Source: Elephas maximus indicus
Taxonomy: Eukaryota; Chordata; Mammalia; Proboscidea; Elephantidae
Direction: 5' to 3'
Assembly (NCBI RefSeq): GCF_024166365.1
Contig: NC_064835.1
Coordinates: forward strand, 62,662,607-62,726,606
Length of the DNA: 64,000 bases
In this document: positions 32,313 to 43,859 of the stretch, in pieces
How positions within the stretch are numbered: the first letter of the stretch is position 1
How the letters are laid out: each line of letters opens with the position of its first letter
Program-made: the position numbers and the translations under genes
Notes under the pieces: generated by a model
Told to the model about the DNA's origin: nothing
What the model saw: only the letters and a program-made list of their open reading frames with translations
Database searches by the model: none

Positions 32313-32680
32313 GGATACCATGATGGTGGATAAGGCATTCTGTAAGTCCACGGATGGTAGTTTTGGCAGAAGCATTGCATGCAGGGAAGCAAATCCATAT
32401 TCAGAGTGTCTATTCCAGTAAGAACAAAACGCTGCCCTTTCCATGATGGAAGTGGTCCAATGTAATCAACTTGTCACCAGGTTGCTGGCTGATCACCTTG
32501 AGGGATGGTGCCATATCAGGGACTCAGTGTTGGTCTCTGCTGCTGGCAGATTGGGCACACAACAGTGGCAGTAGCCAAGTCAGCCTTGGTGAGTGGAAGT
32601 CCTTGTTGCTGGGCCCATGCATAACCTCCATTCTTGCCACCATGGCCACTTTGGGCTCCTTATGCCTCTGGGTCAACAGG
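32307..32680 (-). pseudogene. ERVL integrase fragment (inverted)
   Basis: Read on the minus strand, this segment shows the N-terminal and early core part of an ERVL integrase: QSGHGG and AWAQQQGLPLT near 32600-32665, CPICQQQRPTLS (zinc-binding CxxC) near 32520-32560, then IGPLPSWKGQRFVLTGID near 32400-32460. At least one frame shift and stops follow, so no integrase is possible. It lies opposite in strand to the LTRs and the dUTPase region, hence an internal inversion. Names rest on motif memory of the family. Confidence 0.82.
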
Positions 32681-32683
32681 CAC

Positions 32684-33048
32684 GGAAGGGAGTTATCATA
32701 CTGGCTGGTGTGCTTGATCCTGATTACCAAGAGGAAATCGGATTGATATTACATAATGGAGGTAAAGAAGAGTATGTCTGGAATGCAGGAGATCCTTTAG
32801 GGTGTCTTTTAGTTCTACTATGCCCTGTGATTAAAGTCAATAGAAAACTACAGCAACCCAATTCCAACATTACTACTAATAGCCCACACCCTTCAGGAAT
32901 GAAGGTTTGGCTGACCCCACCAGGCAAAGAACCACAACCAGCTGAGGCACTTGCTGAGGGCAAAGGGAATATGGAATGGGTGGTGGAAGAATGTAGTTCT
33001 AAATTCCAGTTACGATCACATGACCAGTTGCAGAAGCAAGGATTGTAA
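32684..33048 (+). pseudogene. ERVL dUTPase-like region
   Basis: This open stretch of about 120 codons encodes a dUTPase-like segment; ERVL elements are known for carrying a dUTPase between pol and the 3' LTR. Visible are a motif like the conserved GVIDxDY block (GVLDPDYQEEIGLIL, about 32702-32746) and a GDPLGCLLVL block (about 32789-32818) that fits the next conserved motif. The earlier motifs and the C-terminal glycine-rich motif are absent, so it should be inactive as an enzyme. It stays open to a stop at 33046-33048. The upstream part of the longer frame (32593-32680) is inverted integrase DNA. Confidence 0.8.
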
Positions 33049-33188
33049 TTGTTATGAGTTATTTCTGCTTTGGATGTGTGTTCATTGTATCATGTTAGGT
33101 GCAAGTATGGTTTTATAGTTGTCCTTATTCAGATATTATGTATGGTCTCAGGAGATATGTACAGGTGCCAAGTTGGCAAGGGCTGGAC

Positions 33189-33726
33189 TGTGATGGTTAA
33201 GGTTGTGTGTCAACTTGGCTGGGCCATGATTCTCGGGGGTTTGATAGTCATATGATGTTGTGATTGCTTTCATGATGAGATATGATATTATGTGATCACG
33301 GACCTGCTGTGAGTAGTCAATCAGTTGAAAGGGAGTTTCCTTGGGCATGTGGCCTGCATTGAATATAAGTGGATATTCTGGCAAGGCTTGTGGGCTTTTG
33401 CTCATTCTGGATCCTGCAACTGGCTCGTTTGTTTGGCCTCCTGTTCTTGGGACTTGAGCTAGCAGGTTACTTGTAGTCTTGCCTGCCGATCTTGGGGTTC
33501 ATTGATTTTCACAGCCTGTGAGCAGGAGCCCTACTCTCTGACCCGCAAATCTGGGGTTCACCAGCCCCTGTGGCTACACGAATCAGGAGATGCCTCTAGC
33601 CTGACCCATGGACTTGGGATGCTCCAGTTTCTGCAACCATGTGAGCCATTTCCTTGATATAAATCTCTCTATATGTATTTATATGCTTTACTGGTTTTGC
33701 TTTTCTAGAGAACCCAGCCTAGGACA
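33189..33726 (+). repeat. ERVL 3' LTR
   Basis: 538 bp from TGTGATGGTTAAGG to ...GAACCCAGCCTAGGACA. It contains AATATAAGTGGATATTCTGG and a 3'-end layout (GAGCCATTTCCTTGATATAAATCTCTC) typical of ERVL LTRs. Confidence 0.9.
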
Positions 33727-33731
33727 ACAGA

Positions 33732-34085
33732 GATGCAAAAATCCTTAACAAAATGTTAACAAATCAAATCCTGCAAAAGTGTAAATGGGATTGTACACCA
33801 TGGCCAACTGGGCTTTATCACAGGAAAGCAAGGTTGGTTTAACATCCAAAAATCAGTTAAAGTGAATCGCTGTTTTAACAAAATAAAGGATGAAAACCAT
33901 ATGATCATCTCAAGAGATGCAGAAAAAGCATTCAACAAAGTCTAGTTTTATTATCCATTAATGATAAAAACTCTTAACAAAGTAGGAATAAAAGGAAACT
34001 TCCTAAATTTGATAAATGGCACCAAAACCTAAAGTCAACATTATATTCGTAATAATGAGAGACTGAATTTTATCCCCTTAAGATA
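33732..34085 (+). repeat. Ancient L1 ORF2, part 2 of 3
   Basis: Continues part 1 exactly at GATGCAAAAATCCTTAACAAAATG, through AGCAAGGTTGGTTTAACATCC, to CCCCTTAAGATAAG. Confidence 0.85.
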
Positions 34086-34230
34086 AGAAATAAAACAATC
34101 CCATGATCTTCTAAATCAACACAGAAAAGACGTAAGGTAAAACCCAACACCCATTCCTGAAAAAACTCTCAGTAAGATAGAAATAGACGAGAAACTCCTC
34201 GACATAATAAAAGGTATCTGTACAAAACTA

Positions 34231-34388
34231 GGAAACCCTGGTGGCATAGTGGTTAAGAGCTACAACTGCTAACCAAAAGGTCGGCAGTTCAAATCCACCT
34301 GGCACTCCTTGGAAACCCTATGGGGCAGTTCTACTCTGTCATGAAGGGTCTCTATGAGTCAGAATTGACTCAACAGCAATGGGTTTAA
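34231..34388 (+). mobile_element. AfroSINE, short form, inside L1
   Basis: GGAAACCCTGGTGGCATAGTGG to CAACAGCAATGGGTTTAA, flanked by perfect 10-bp TACAAAACTA repeats (34221-34230 and 34389-34398). Confidence 0.98.
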
Positions 34389-36990
34389 TACAAAACTAAC
34401 AGCCAACATAATTTTCAATGGAGAGAAACTAAAAACATTCCCCCTGAGAATGGGAACAAGACAAGGATGCCATTTGTCACCACTCCTATTTAACATTGTG
34501 CTGGAAGTCTAAGTAGAGCAATAAGGCAAGAAAAAGAAATAAAGGGCATCCAAATGGTAAGAAAGAAATAAAACTGCCCCTATTCATGAATGATGTGATA
34601 CTATATAGAAAGAACCCCAAAGACTCCACAAGAATACTACTGGAACTAATAGAAAGATTCAGCAGAATGGCAGGATACAAGATAAACATACAAAAATCAG
34701 TTGGGTTCCTATAAACCAATAAAGAGAACTACGAACAGGAAATCAGGAAAGCAGTACCATTTATAATAGCCCCTAAAAAGTAAATACTTAGGAATAAAGT
34801 TAACCAGGATGTAAAAGACCTATACAAAGAAAACTACAAAACAGTACTACAAGAAACCAAAAAAGACCTACGTACGTGGATAGGTAGATTCAACATTGTG
34901 AAAATGTCAATTCTACCCCAAAAAAAAAAAAAGCAAGCTACAAATACAGTGCAATCCCGATCGACATACCAATAGCATTCTTAAATGAGATGGAAAAACT
35001 AATCATTAATTTCAAACAGGCCACGGGTAAGTAATGCATTATTGAAGAAGAAAAACAAAGTAGGAGGCCTCGCACTACCTACCTCAGAACCTACTATACA
35101 GCTGTGGTAGTCAACACAGCCTGGTACTGTACAATAATAAATACATTGTCCAGTGGAACAGAATTGAGAACCCAGATGTCAATCTATCCACCTACAGTCA
35201 CCTGATCTTTGACTAAGTCCCAAATTCTGTGAAACGGAGGAAAAGACTGTCTTTTTAACAACTGTGCTGGCAAAACTGGAAGTCCACCTGTAAAAAAAAT
35301 GAAACATGACCCATACCTCACACCATACAGAAAAATGAATTCAAAATGAATCAAAGACCTAAATATACAACCCAAAACTATAAAGATCATGGAATAAAAA
35401 ATAGGGTCAATGCTAGCAGCCATAATATATGGCACAAATAGGATACAAACCGTAATTAACAATACACAAACACCAGAAGATAAGATAGATAAATGGGATC
35501 TTCTGAAAATTAAACACTTAGGCTCATCAAAAGACTTCACCAAAAGAGTAAAAAGACAGCCTACAGACTGGGAAATAATTTTTGACTGTGACATATCTGA
35601 TAATGGTCTAATCTCTCAAATTTACAGGAAAATTCAACATCTCTATAATAAAAAGGCAAATAATCCAATTAAAAAATGGGCAAATAATATGAATAGACAT
35701 TGCCAAAGATGACATTCATGCAGCTAACAGACACATGAGGAAATGCTTGAGATCACTAGCCATTAGAGAATAGCAAATCAAAACTACAAGGTACTGTTTT
35801 GCCCCAACATTACTGGCAGGAATCAAAATAACAAATGTTGGAGAGGTTGCGGAGAGATTGGAATTCTTAAGCACTGCTAGTGGGAATGCAAAATGGTTAC
35901 AATCATTTTGAAAAATGATATGGCACTTCCTTAAAAAGCTAGAAATAGACATACCATAAGGTCCAGCGATCCCACTCCCAGGAATATACCCTAGAGAAAT
36001 AAGAGCTATCATAGGAATAGACATATGCACACCCATGTTCATTTGCAGCATTATTCACAGTAGTAAAAAGATGGAAACAACCTAGGTGCCCATCAACAGA
36101 TGAATGGATAAACAAATTATGGTACATATACACAATGGAATACTATACAATGACAAGGAACAACGATGAATCTTTGAAGCATCTCACAACACAGATGAAT
36201 TTGGAGGGCAATATGCAGAGTGAAATAAGTTAATCACGAAAGGACAAATACTGTATGAGACCACTATTATAAAAGCTCATGAAAAGGTTTACATACAGAA
36301 AGAAACAATCTTTGATGGTTATGAGGGAGGGCATGTGTAGGGAGGGAAAAACACTAAGCAGATAATAGACAATGGTAACTTTGGTTAAGGGTAAGACAGT
36401 ACACAATACTGGGGAAGTCAGCACAACTTGACCAGGGCAAAGCCATAGAAGCTTTACAGACACATCCAAACTCCGAGCTAGTGCGCTGAGGCCCGGGAAC
36501 CATGGTCTCAGGGAACATCTAGCTCAATTGGCATAAGATAGTCTATAAAAAAAAAATGTTCTACATCTGACTGTAGTGAGTAGTGTCTGCGGTCTTAAAA
36601 GTCTGTGAGCAGCCCTCTAAGATACATCTTCTGGTCCCATCCCAGCTGGAACAAAGGAGAATGAAGAAAACCAAAGACACAAGGGAATGATTAGCCCAAA
36701 GGACTAGTGAACCAGGGCTACCACAATCTCCACCAGACTGAGCCCAGAACAACTAGATGGTGCCCCGTTACCACCGCTGACTGCTCTGACAAGAATCACA
36801 ATGGAGGGTCCTGGACAGAGTGGTAGAAAAATGTGGAACAAAATTCAAATTTACAAACAAAACAAAACAAAAACCAGCCTTGCTGGTCTGACAGAGACTG
36901 GAGAAACCCTGAAAGTATGGTCCCCGGAGACCCTTTTAGCTTGGTACTGAAGTCACTCCTGAGGTTCACCCCTCAGCCAAAGATTAGACA

Positions 36991-37047
36991 GATCTATAGG
37001 GTGGCTATGAGTTGGAATTGACTCGATGGCACTGGGTTGGGTTATAG
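36991..37047 (+). mobile_element. AfroSINE tail fragment
   Basis: CTATAGGGTGGCTATGAGTTGG to GATGGCACTGGGTTGGGTTAT: only the 3' part of the SINE, within the L1 3' UTR. Confidence 0.85.
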
Positions 37048-37318
37048 GGCCAACATTAACACCTGTGAGGAATGTGCTTCGTAGTTCAATCATGTATATG
37101 AGACTAATGAGCACACCAGCCCAAAAGCAAAGATGAGAAGGCAGAAGGGACAGGAAAACCGTATAAATGGAAACAGGGAAGCTGGGGTGGAGAAGGGGAG
37201 AGTGTTGACACATCACAGGGTTAGCAACCATTCTCATAAAACAATTTGTGTATTAATTACTTAATGAGAATCCAATTTTCTCTGTGAACTTTCACTTAAA
37301 GCACCACTTAAAGAAAAA

Positions 37319-38250
37319 TAAAAGGTTAAGGAACAAGGCAAGAATGTCTGCTTTTGCCGCTTTTGATCAACATTGTACTGGAGGTTCCAGTCAGTGAAAT
37401 AAGGTAAAAAAGAAAAGAGAAAACAAAAATAAAGGCAGCCACATTGGAAAAGAAAACTGCCTTTAATCGTAGATGACATGATTCTATATATAGTAAATCC
37501 TAAGAAATCCCATGAAAAACTACTGTCGTTAAGATGGTTGGTAATACTTCCCCAAATTGATACACAGATTCAATGAAATCCCTATCAAAGTCTCACCTAC
37601 TTTTTTTTTTTGCAGAAATTGGCAAGCTGATTCTAAAATTAATGTGAAAACATAAGAGACCGAGAATAGCTAGAACAATCTTGAAAAAGAAGAAGAAAGT
37701 TAGAGGATTCACTTTCTTACTTCAAAACTTACTACGAAATTATAATAACCAAGACAATGTGGTACTGGCATAAATATAAACATAGAGATCAATGGAGTAG
37801 AAGTGAGACTCCAGAAATAAACCTTTACATTTACGGTCAATTTATTTTTGGCAAAGGTGCCAAGGCAATTAAGTGGGAAAAGGATATTCAATACAAGTGT
37901 TCGCAGAGTTGTGAAGAAACTAGATTCCTCAAATAAAATGGTACAACCCCTTCAGAGAAAAGTTTGGCGGTTCCTTAAGAAGTTAAAAATAAACTTACTA
38001 TTCGGCCTAGCAATTCCACTCCTAGGTCCTACCCAAGAGAAATGAAACCATATGTCCACACGTATGTGAATATTCATAACAGCATTATTCATAATAGCTA
38101 AAAACAGGAAACAAATCAAATGTCTATCAACAGGTTAATGGATAAACAAAATGTGGTATGTTCACACAATGGAACGGTCTTCAAAAATAAAAAGGAATGA
38201 ACTGCTGATACATAGTACAACATGTATGATTTCTTTGTATGAAATATACA
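37319..38250 (+). repeat. Ancient L1 ORF2, part 3 of 3
   Basis: Resumes with GGAACAAGGCAAGAATGTCTG and follows ORF2 to its end and start of the 3' UTR (GGTTCCTTAAGAAGTTAAAAAT, GCTAAAAACAGGAAACAAATC). Gaps and stops throughout. Confidence 0.85.
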
Positions 38251-39051
38251 GAAAAGGAAATCTATAGAGTCAGAAAGGAAATCAATCATTGCTTGGGGCT
38301 AGATCTGAGGGTGATCTTGACTGCAAAAGAGCCCAAAGGGATTTTGGAAATGATGAAACCAGATGCTGGGAGGTGCGCTGAAGAGGATTGTGGCATTCTT
38401 GGGTGGGGCAGGGGTGCAAAAAGTGGGTAAGTTTTTGTAAAGGAAGTGGTCATTCCAGTTGTCAGTCTTTCTTGGAGGGGACAGATCAGAGTGTGGAAAG
38501 ACCAACCTTAGAATCGTTGCTTGAGTAAAGGCTACTGGGAGCCCAGGACTCCAGGAGCCTTCAGCAAAACAGCCCTCTGGGTTCTCCGCTCTGAAGAGGA
38601 GATTACCCTGTAGTCCTTTTGTCTCCTTCCTGGCTCTGCTCCCAATTTCCTGTGGGTAACTGCTTCAACCAGGAAGCACCCAAGCTTTTAGCCAAAACGT
38701 AGCTGCAGAGAACGCCTAGTCTGAATCATACTTTTTGAAAAGAAACATTTTCCTAATCCTTAAATGGGTTGGCATCACCCTTAGGAGACAATGCCTAATC
38801 CTTAAAGCAGCCCCCAAAGTCCTAGAAGTGGGGCTCTTGCCTTGCCCTACTGCCATTCCCCTGAGGTGCTCAGACCACACCAGCCTCCAGCTCTTCCCTG
38901 TCTTGGGACTTGGGACAAGCGATTCCCTCTCTATGCAAACTTCCAGGATTCCTTTTATCTTCTCGTTTTTCTCTGGTTTTGCCTGGATTTTGTGGAATTT
39001 CCTCAGGGAAACCTTCCAGGTCTCCCTCCTGAAATAAAATGCCCCTGAAAC
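38251..39051. other. L1 edge then single-copy DNA, no gene seen
   Basis: The first ~160 bp may still be old L1 (ATTGCTTGGGGCTAGATC..). The rest is single-copy; overlapping open frames of about 70-117 codons at 38716-39069 have no recognised domain. Confidence 0.4.
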
Positions 39052-39256
39052 ACCATTACCAGTTGCCATCCAGTCAACTCTGACTCAAGGCGGCGACCCC
39101 ATGTGTGTCAGAGTGGAACTGTGCTCCCTAGGGTTTTCAATGCCTGATATTTCAGGAGCAGATAGCCAGGCCTTTCTTCCGAGGCACTGCTGGATGTGTG
39201 GACTCAAACCTCCAATCTTTTGGTTAGCAGCCAAGCAATGTATTTGCACCACCCTG
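39052..39256 (-). mobile_element. AfroSINE, old long form
   Basis: ACCATTACCAGTTGCCATCCAGTC at the left (tail) and TTTGGTTAGCAGCCAAGCAATG at the right (head), with GCCAGGCCTTTCTTCC in between. Confidence 0.85.
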
Positions 39257-39915
39257 AAATATAGGCTCCTGTAAGCCTGTGCTCTCCCCTCCCAGGACTT
39301 ATTTGCAGTTCATAGTTTCACATTTTTGTAGTTATATGTTTAATATCTGTCTCCCCCTTGAGAGTTCCTCCCTTGTGGCGGAGTTGCAAGAGAGGCTGTG
39401 TCCATCTGTCTCATGTTTGTTGAATCAATACAAGAAAGAAGCCATTTACAAAGACGTCCGCTCCTTCCTCCCCAAAGATTTAAAAACTGCAGAGTAGTTT
39501 AGCTTCTTATTTTTGAAAAACCTTTTGTTTTAAAATAGGACATTGGATGTATCACTGCAATTGGCTTAACCAAAAGGCCCAAGGCTTAAGTGTTTTCCTC
39601 AGAATAAAGGAGAAGTCAGCCACCAAAGGCAAAGCCTGGCAACACACAGAAAGGCTGATGCCTTGAGCCCACAGCTTGTTCTTGCAGGTTTCAAAGGCCT
39701 GCCGGCCAATTTTCAGATGGGGCTGCAAGTCCAAGCACCTGGGCCCCAGCTTGGACCAGCAGCGTCTGCGGAGGAAAGTTTTCCCAAGCACAGGCTGGGG
39801 CAGGGAGCCTGTTCTGAGATAAGGGCAGTGCAGATACAGCTCCTTCTCCCCCAGCAGCCTGCAGCACTTAACGGCCTTTTCTCCCATAAGCCACTGCATC
39901 ATTTCTGTCAGCGGA
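39257..39915. other. No gene seen; single-copy DNA
   Basis: Single-copy DNA. A 125-codon minus-strand frame (39552-39929) and a 90-codon plus-strand frame (39663-39935) overlap; neither has a recognised domain or start/splice support. Confidence 0.35.
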
Positions 39916-40074
39916 TATTTAGGCTGCACCCTTAGTGTTTTGCTGTTTTAACTCCTGCATAAATGAACATCTTTATACAAAGTTCTTTGAATACTTGTCT
40001 AAGGATTTCCATAGGGTAACTTGCTAGAAATGGAATTGCCAGATTAAAGGAACAACCCATTTTAAATTGTTGAT

Positions 40075-40284
40075 CCAAAGAACCAAACCAATCCCATTAC
40101 CAAGGAGTGGATCTTGACTCATAGCGACCCTATAGGACAGAATAGAACCTTGGGGTTTTCAAGGCTATAAATCTTTACGGGAGCAGACTGCCACATATTT
40201 CTCCTACTCAGCAGCTGGTGGGGTGGATAGGCTGACCTTTTCGGTTAGCAACTGAGCACTTAACCACTGCACCACCAGGGCTCC
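40075..40284 (-). mobile_element. AfroSINE in serial insertion cluster (1)
   Basis: CAAAGAACCAAACCAATCCC to CACCACCAGGGCTCC, flanked by AAATTGTTGAT at 40064-40074 and 40286-40296. Confidence 0.92.
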
Positions 40285-40296
40285 GAAATTGTTGAT

Positions 40297-40467
40297 AAAC
40301 TAAACCAAACCAAACCGGTTGCCATTCAGTCAATTCCGACTCATACCAACACCACAGGACAGAGTAGAACTGCCCCGTACAGTTTCTAAGGAGCATCTGA
40401 TGGATTTGAACTGCTGATGTTTTGGTTAGCAGTCCTAGTTCTTAACCACTAGGCCACCGGGGTTTCT
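40297..40467 (-). mobile_element. AfroSINE in serial insertion cluster (2)
   Basis: AAACTAAACCAAACCAAACC to GGCCACCGGGGTTTCT, flanked by GAAATTGTTGAT (40285-40296) and GAAATTGTTGGT (40468-40479). Same site as copy 1 was hit again. Confidence 0.92.
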
Positions 40468-40552
40468 GAAATTGTTGGTAGAGAGCTCCAAAAATGTTGT
40501 GCCAGTTTGTACTAACACCAAGAGTGTCCCTTTTACTCCCACATTGGACATC

Positions 40553-40754
40553 CAAACCCAAAACCAAGCCCCACTGGTGACTCATGGTGACATCATGTGT
40601 TACAGAGTAGAACTGCTTCGTAGAGTTTTCTTGGCTGTAATCTTTATGGAAGCAGATTGCCAGGCCTTTCTTCACGGAGCCGCTGGGTGGGTTTGAACTG
40701 CCAACCTTTAGCTTAGTAGCCCAGCACAAACCATTTGCACCACCAGGGCTGCCT
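40553..40754 (-). mobile_element. AfroSINE in serial insertion cluster (3)
   Basis: CAAACCCAAAACCAAGCCCC to CACCACCAGGGCTGCCT, flanked by ACATTGGACATC (40541-40552) and ACACTGGACATC (40755-40766). Long form. Confidence 0.92.
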
Positions 40755-41385
40755 ACACTGGACATCACTAGTATTAATTTGTGCTTTTAAATGAGTAGTG
40801 AGGTTAAGCATTTTTACATATGTTTAATTGTCCTTTGTATTTTCCCTGTGAACTGTTGATTCAAATTGTTTGTGCAACTGAGATATCAACCCCAAATATA
40901 AAAAATAAACTTTTATATTTTATTCTGGTACTTCAGTAGGGTTTTTATTATATATTTAGGCCCTTAATCTGACACATTTTTTATGAATTGGGATTCTAAC
41001 TTAATTACTATTATTTTTTACAAATAGAAAGTAAACTCGTCCTTTTCCTACGTACTGGAAATACCATCTTTATCATATATTAAATTCTTGCGCCTGTGTA
41101 AACCTATTTCTGGACTTCCTATTCTCTTCTCATGATTCTGTTTAGCTATCTCTGGCTTCGCACCAGGTTGTTTAGTTATTGCGGCTTTATAACACATTCC
41201 TGATACCTAGACACTGAACAGATGTTGGTTAACTCTCTCAATCTATTCTTCTGAATATACTTTAGAATCAATTTGTCAAGTTATTTAAAAACCCACTGAG
41301 ATTTTTATTTCTTTTACTTTCAAACTCCTTAAGCAATTTTGAGACATATGTAATGAGCAATTGCAGTCTACTCTATTCTGACACC

Positions 41386-41876
41386 AACTGAGGAAAATCA
41401 ATCAATTCAATCCTATTCCATTCTGTTCCCAGCTGCATGTGGAGCACTTCTTCCTCTGACCCTAACCACCAGGGCTAGGTAAGATCTCAAGTTAAAGGAC
41501 ATGGTCCTTCAGACTGCCAAGTCTGCCCAAGATCTTAGATGGCAGCCGCAAGCTTGAGACCCCCACAACACCTTCACTTCTGACCTGATAGTGACAACCT
41601 TGGGAGTTCCCTCTATCTCTTCAGCATATCAGCCATAAACTCAGGATCCCTAAACCTCCATCACTTCTGACCTGCTGGCTCCCACTACTCTCTTGGGTTT
41701 GAGTAACCAGAGTTACCTCATTAGCATAAACTATTAGGTGTGACCTGGAGCCATTATAGATAAAGACACTTCAATCAGTGGGGAAAATTCCAAGGTTTTA
41801 GAGGTTATCTCTCAGGAACCAAGGACACAGACCAAATTCTTTGTGTGAAGTTAAATTCTTTACCCCACAGCATATC
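41386..41876 (-). mobile_element. LTR, ERVL-like, with internal stub
   Basis: On the minus strand this runs from a TGTGGGGTAAAGAATTTAAC start (41876) to an end near 41386, then TTGGTGTCAGAATAGAG, a diverged tRNA-Leu primer-binding-like sequence at about 41368-41385. No genes remain. LTR edges are estimates. Confidence 0.5.
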
Positions 41877-41977
41877 TTTTATTGATAACATATGTTTGCA
41901 TTTAGTTTTTTTAAAAAAAAATCATATCTGAAAGTATTTTCTTTAAAAAAATTTTTTTTGTGGTGAAATAAATATAT

Positions 41978-42462
41978 TGTCATGGATTGAACTGTATCCC
42001 CCCAAAATTTATGTCACCTTGGATAGGCCATGATTCCTAGTTTTGTGTGATTGTCCACCATTTTGTCATCTGATGTGATTTTCCTACATGTTGTAAATCC
42101 TTTCTCTATGTTGTTAACGAGATGGAATTAATAGAAGTTATGTTAATGAGGCAGGACTCAATGTACAAGATTAGGTTGTGTTTAAGCCAATCTCTTTTGA
42201 GGGGAACCTCATACCACCAAGAAAGGAACGCAGAAGCAGAGTATGTCCTTTGGACCCAAGGTTCCTGTGCTGAGAAGCTCCTAGCCCAGGGGAAAATTGA
42301 AGACAAAGACCTTCCTCCAGAGCCGACAGAGAGAGAAAGCCTTCCCCTGGTGCTGACACCCTGAATTCGGACACAGCTTACTAGACTGTGAGATAATAAA
42401 CTGTTTGTCGAAGCCATCAACTTGTGGTGTTTCTGTTATAGCAGCACTAGATGACTAAGACA
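41978..42462 (+). mobile_element. Solo LTR, MaLR/ERVL type
   Basis: TGTCATGGATTGAACTGTATCC to GATGACTAAGACA, with 5-bp TATAT on both sides (41973-41977 and 42463-42467). AATAAA is present near its 3' end. Open frames of 67-104 codons are LTR sequence. Confidence 0.93.
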
Positions 42463-42548
42463 TATATACGTAACTAAAAATTACCGTTTTTAGGTGTATA
42501 CTTCAGTGACATTAATTACGTTCACCATGCTGTGCAATTATCACCACT
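42463..42548 (-). repeat. Ancient L1, left part
   Basis: Old reversed L1 (CAGTGACATTAATTACGTTC, CTGTGCAATTATCACCACT) that resumes at 45427 after the inserted element. Confidence 0.75.
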
Positions 42549-43859
42549 GGAGGTGAGGCCAAGATGGCAGAGTACTCAGATGCTTCCTGTGGTTCCTCTT
42601 ACAACAAAGACCCCAAAAAACAAGTGAATTGTTTATATACGAGCCCTGAACATCAAAGTCAAAGTTGAGGAGTAGGATTGAGCCACAGAAGGAGAGAGAG
42701 ACAATTCAGAAGCAGCTAGGATTTGCCAGACCTGACCTGGCCAGCACTCAGGACGCATTTTCCACATCGGGAGGAATCCAGTGGTGGAGAGTCTACTCAA
42801 GCCTCCGGACTCAGGGAGAAGTGGTGCTCAGTTGGTGAAAGATAAGTACAAGTGTCTAACCTACCATGCAGATCAAAAAATCCTTCCCCCGTTTGAGAAA
42901 TACCTCTCTCTCATTTACCTGCTCCCTTCCTGCTCTGTTCCAGGTCCTGGTCTGGCTTCAGTGATTGCTGTGCCCCCTGGGCCAAAAATAGGACCCATTG
43001 TGTGCCGCAAGCCATTCGCCCCACTTTTGAGAGGGAACAAATAAACAGGAAAAAACAATCTGTCAGCTCCCCTAAACTGGAAACTCAGGGCAGGCACAGC
43101 CCCTTTGCCTAAACACAGGCATAAGGGGTCCATGGATTTTGAATGCCTTTCACCCCTGCATAGACCTGCGTGGGCCCATTTCAAGAGCGTTGGCCTTCAT
43201 TAGCACAGTACAACAGAGTACATACCTGAAGGCTATTTTCAACTGCAACAGCTATAAGGTGGAGTGGCAGATTCATGACCTTTGACACCATCCTTCCCAT
43301 TAAGCAGGGCCCTCGCCACCCACATCAGGGGCTTGAGAACTGGCAGCTCTCACTGCACCTAGGTACCCGTGACAGGGGTCCAAGAATAAATGGTGCCTCC
43401 CAGTCCTTACAGCCAACAGCACTGTGTGCCCAAAGTCCAGCTGCAAAACCAACCCACCTATGCACTCTAGAGAACAGGGACGCGCCTTCCACCCAGATGC
43501 TCAGGGGCAGCTCTCAGTCTCCCGCCTGGCTCAGCACATGACCTCTTACTATAGCCAGATACCTGTGCCTACTCCAATTACCCCTGCCCATTTAGGACTG
43601 TAGGTGAGAGCCTACATGACACACTCAGCAACCAAAAACCTGGAGACCTGAGCTGAATTCACACAAAAAAAGTAAATGTATTCCTGGACTCATATACCCA
43701 CTAATAGCTCTAAATGCCTGGTGACAGGATGTGAAAGCTCCAAAAAGGCCAATAATCAAAGTAGCACACACGACAAGCCTATTTGGGCTTATCAAAACAA
43801 AACAAAACAAGAAGCTAGGACACAGTAAGCAAACATAAAATAAATATAACTTATCATTG

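Larger units (their letters stand above)
32099..33726 (+). mobile_element. Rearranged ERVL element
   Basis: An endogenous retrovirus-like element of the ERVL class, flanked by ACATA (32094-32098) and ACAGA (33727-33731), a 5-bp target duplication with one change. It begins with the first ~214 bp of an LTR, has an integrase segment in reverse, a dUTPase-like region forward, and a full 3' LTR. gag, protease, reverse transcriptase and most of integrase are missing. It lies inside an ancient L1 and is inactive. Confidence 0.9.
34086..37318 (+). mobile_element. 5'-truncated younger L1 inserted in an old L1
   Basis: ORF2 sequence from the reverse-transcriptase region (AACACCCATTCCTGAAAAAAC) onward, with the C-terminal part readable at 35410-35712 (product ends near DWEIIFDCDISDNG..), then the 3' UTR ending TTTCACTTAAAGCACC. 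Stops and indels break ORF2. The old L1 continues on both sides, so the order of insertion is clear. A full SINE (34231) and a SINE tip (36991) lie inside. Confidence 0.9.
39916..41370 (-). repeat. Ancient L1, holding three SINEs
   Basis: Old reversed L1 sequence (TAGAAATGGAATTGCCAGATTAAAGG, TGAGGTTAAGCATTTTTACATATG, ATTTAGGCCCTTAATCTGAC, ATTGCGGCTTTATAACAC) is interrupted by SINEs at 40075, 40297 and 40553. Confidence 0.6.

Noticed and set aside
40064-40766. Direct-repeat array resembling CRISPR
   Set aside because: The repeats are SINEs with target-site duplications in a mammalian genome; there are no short regular spacers.
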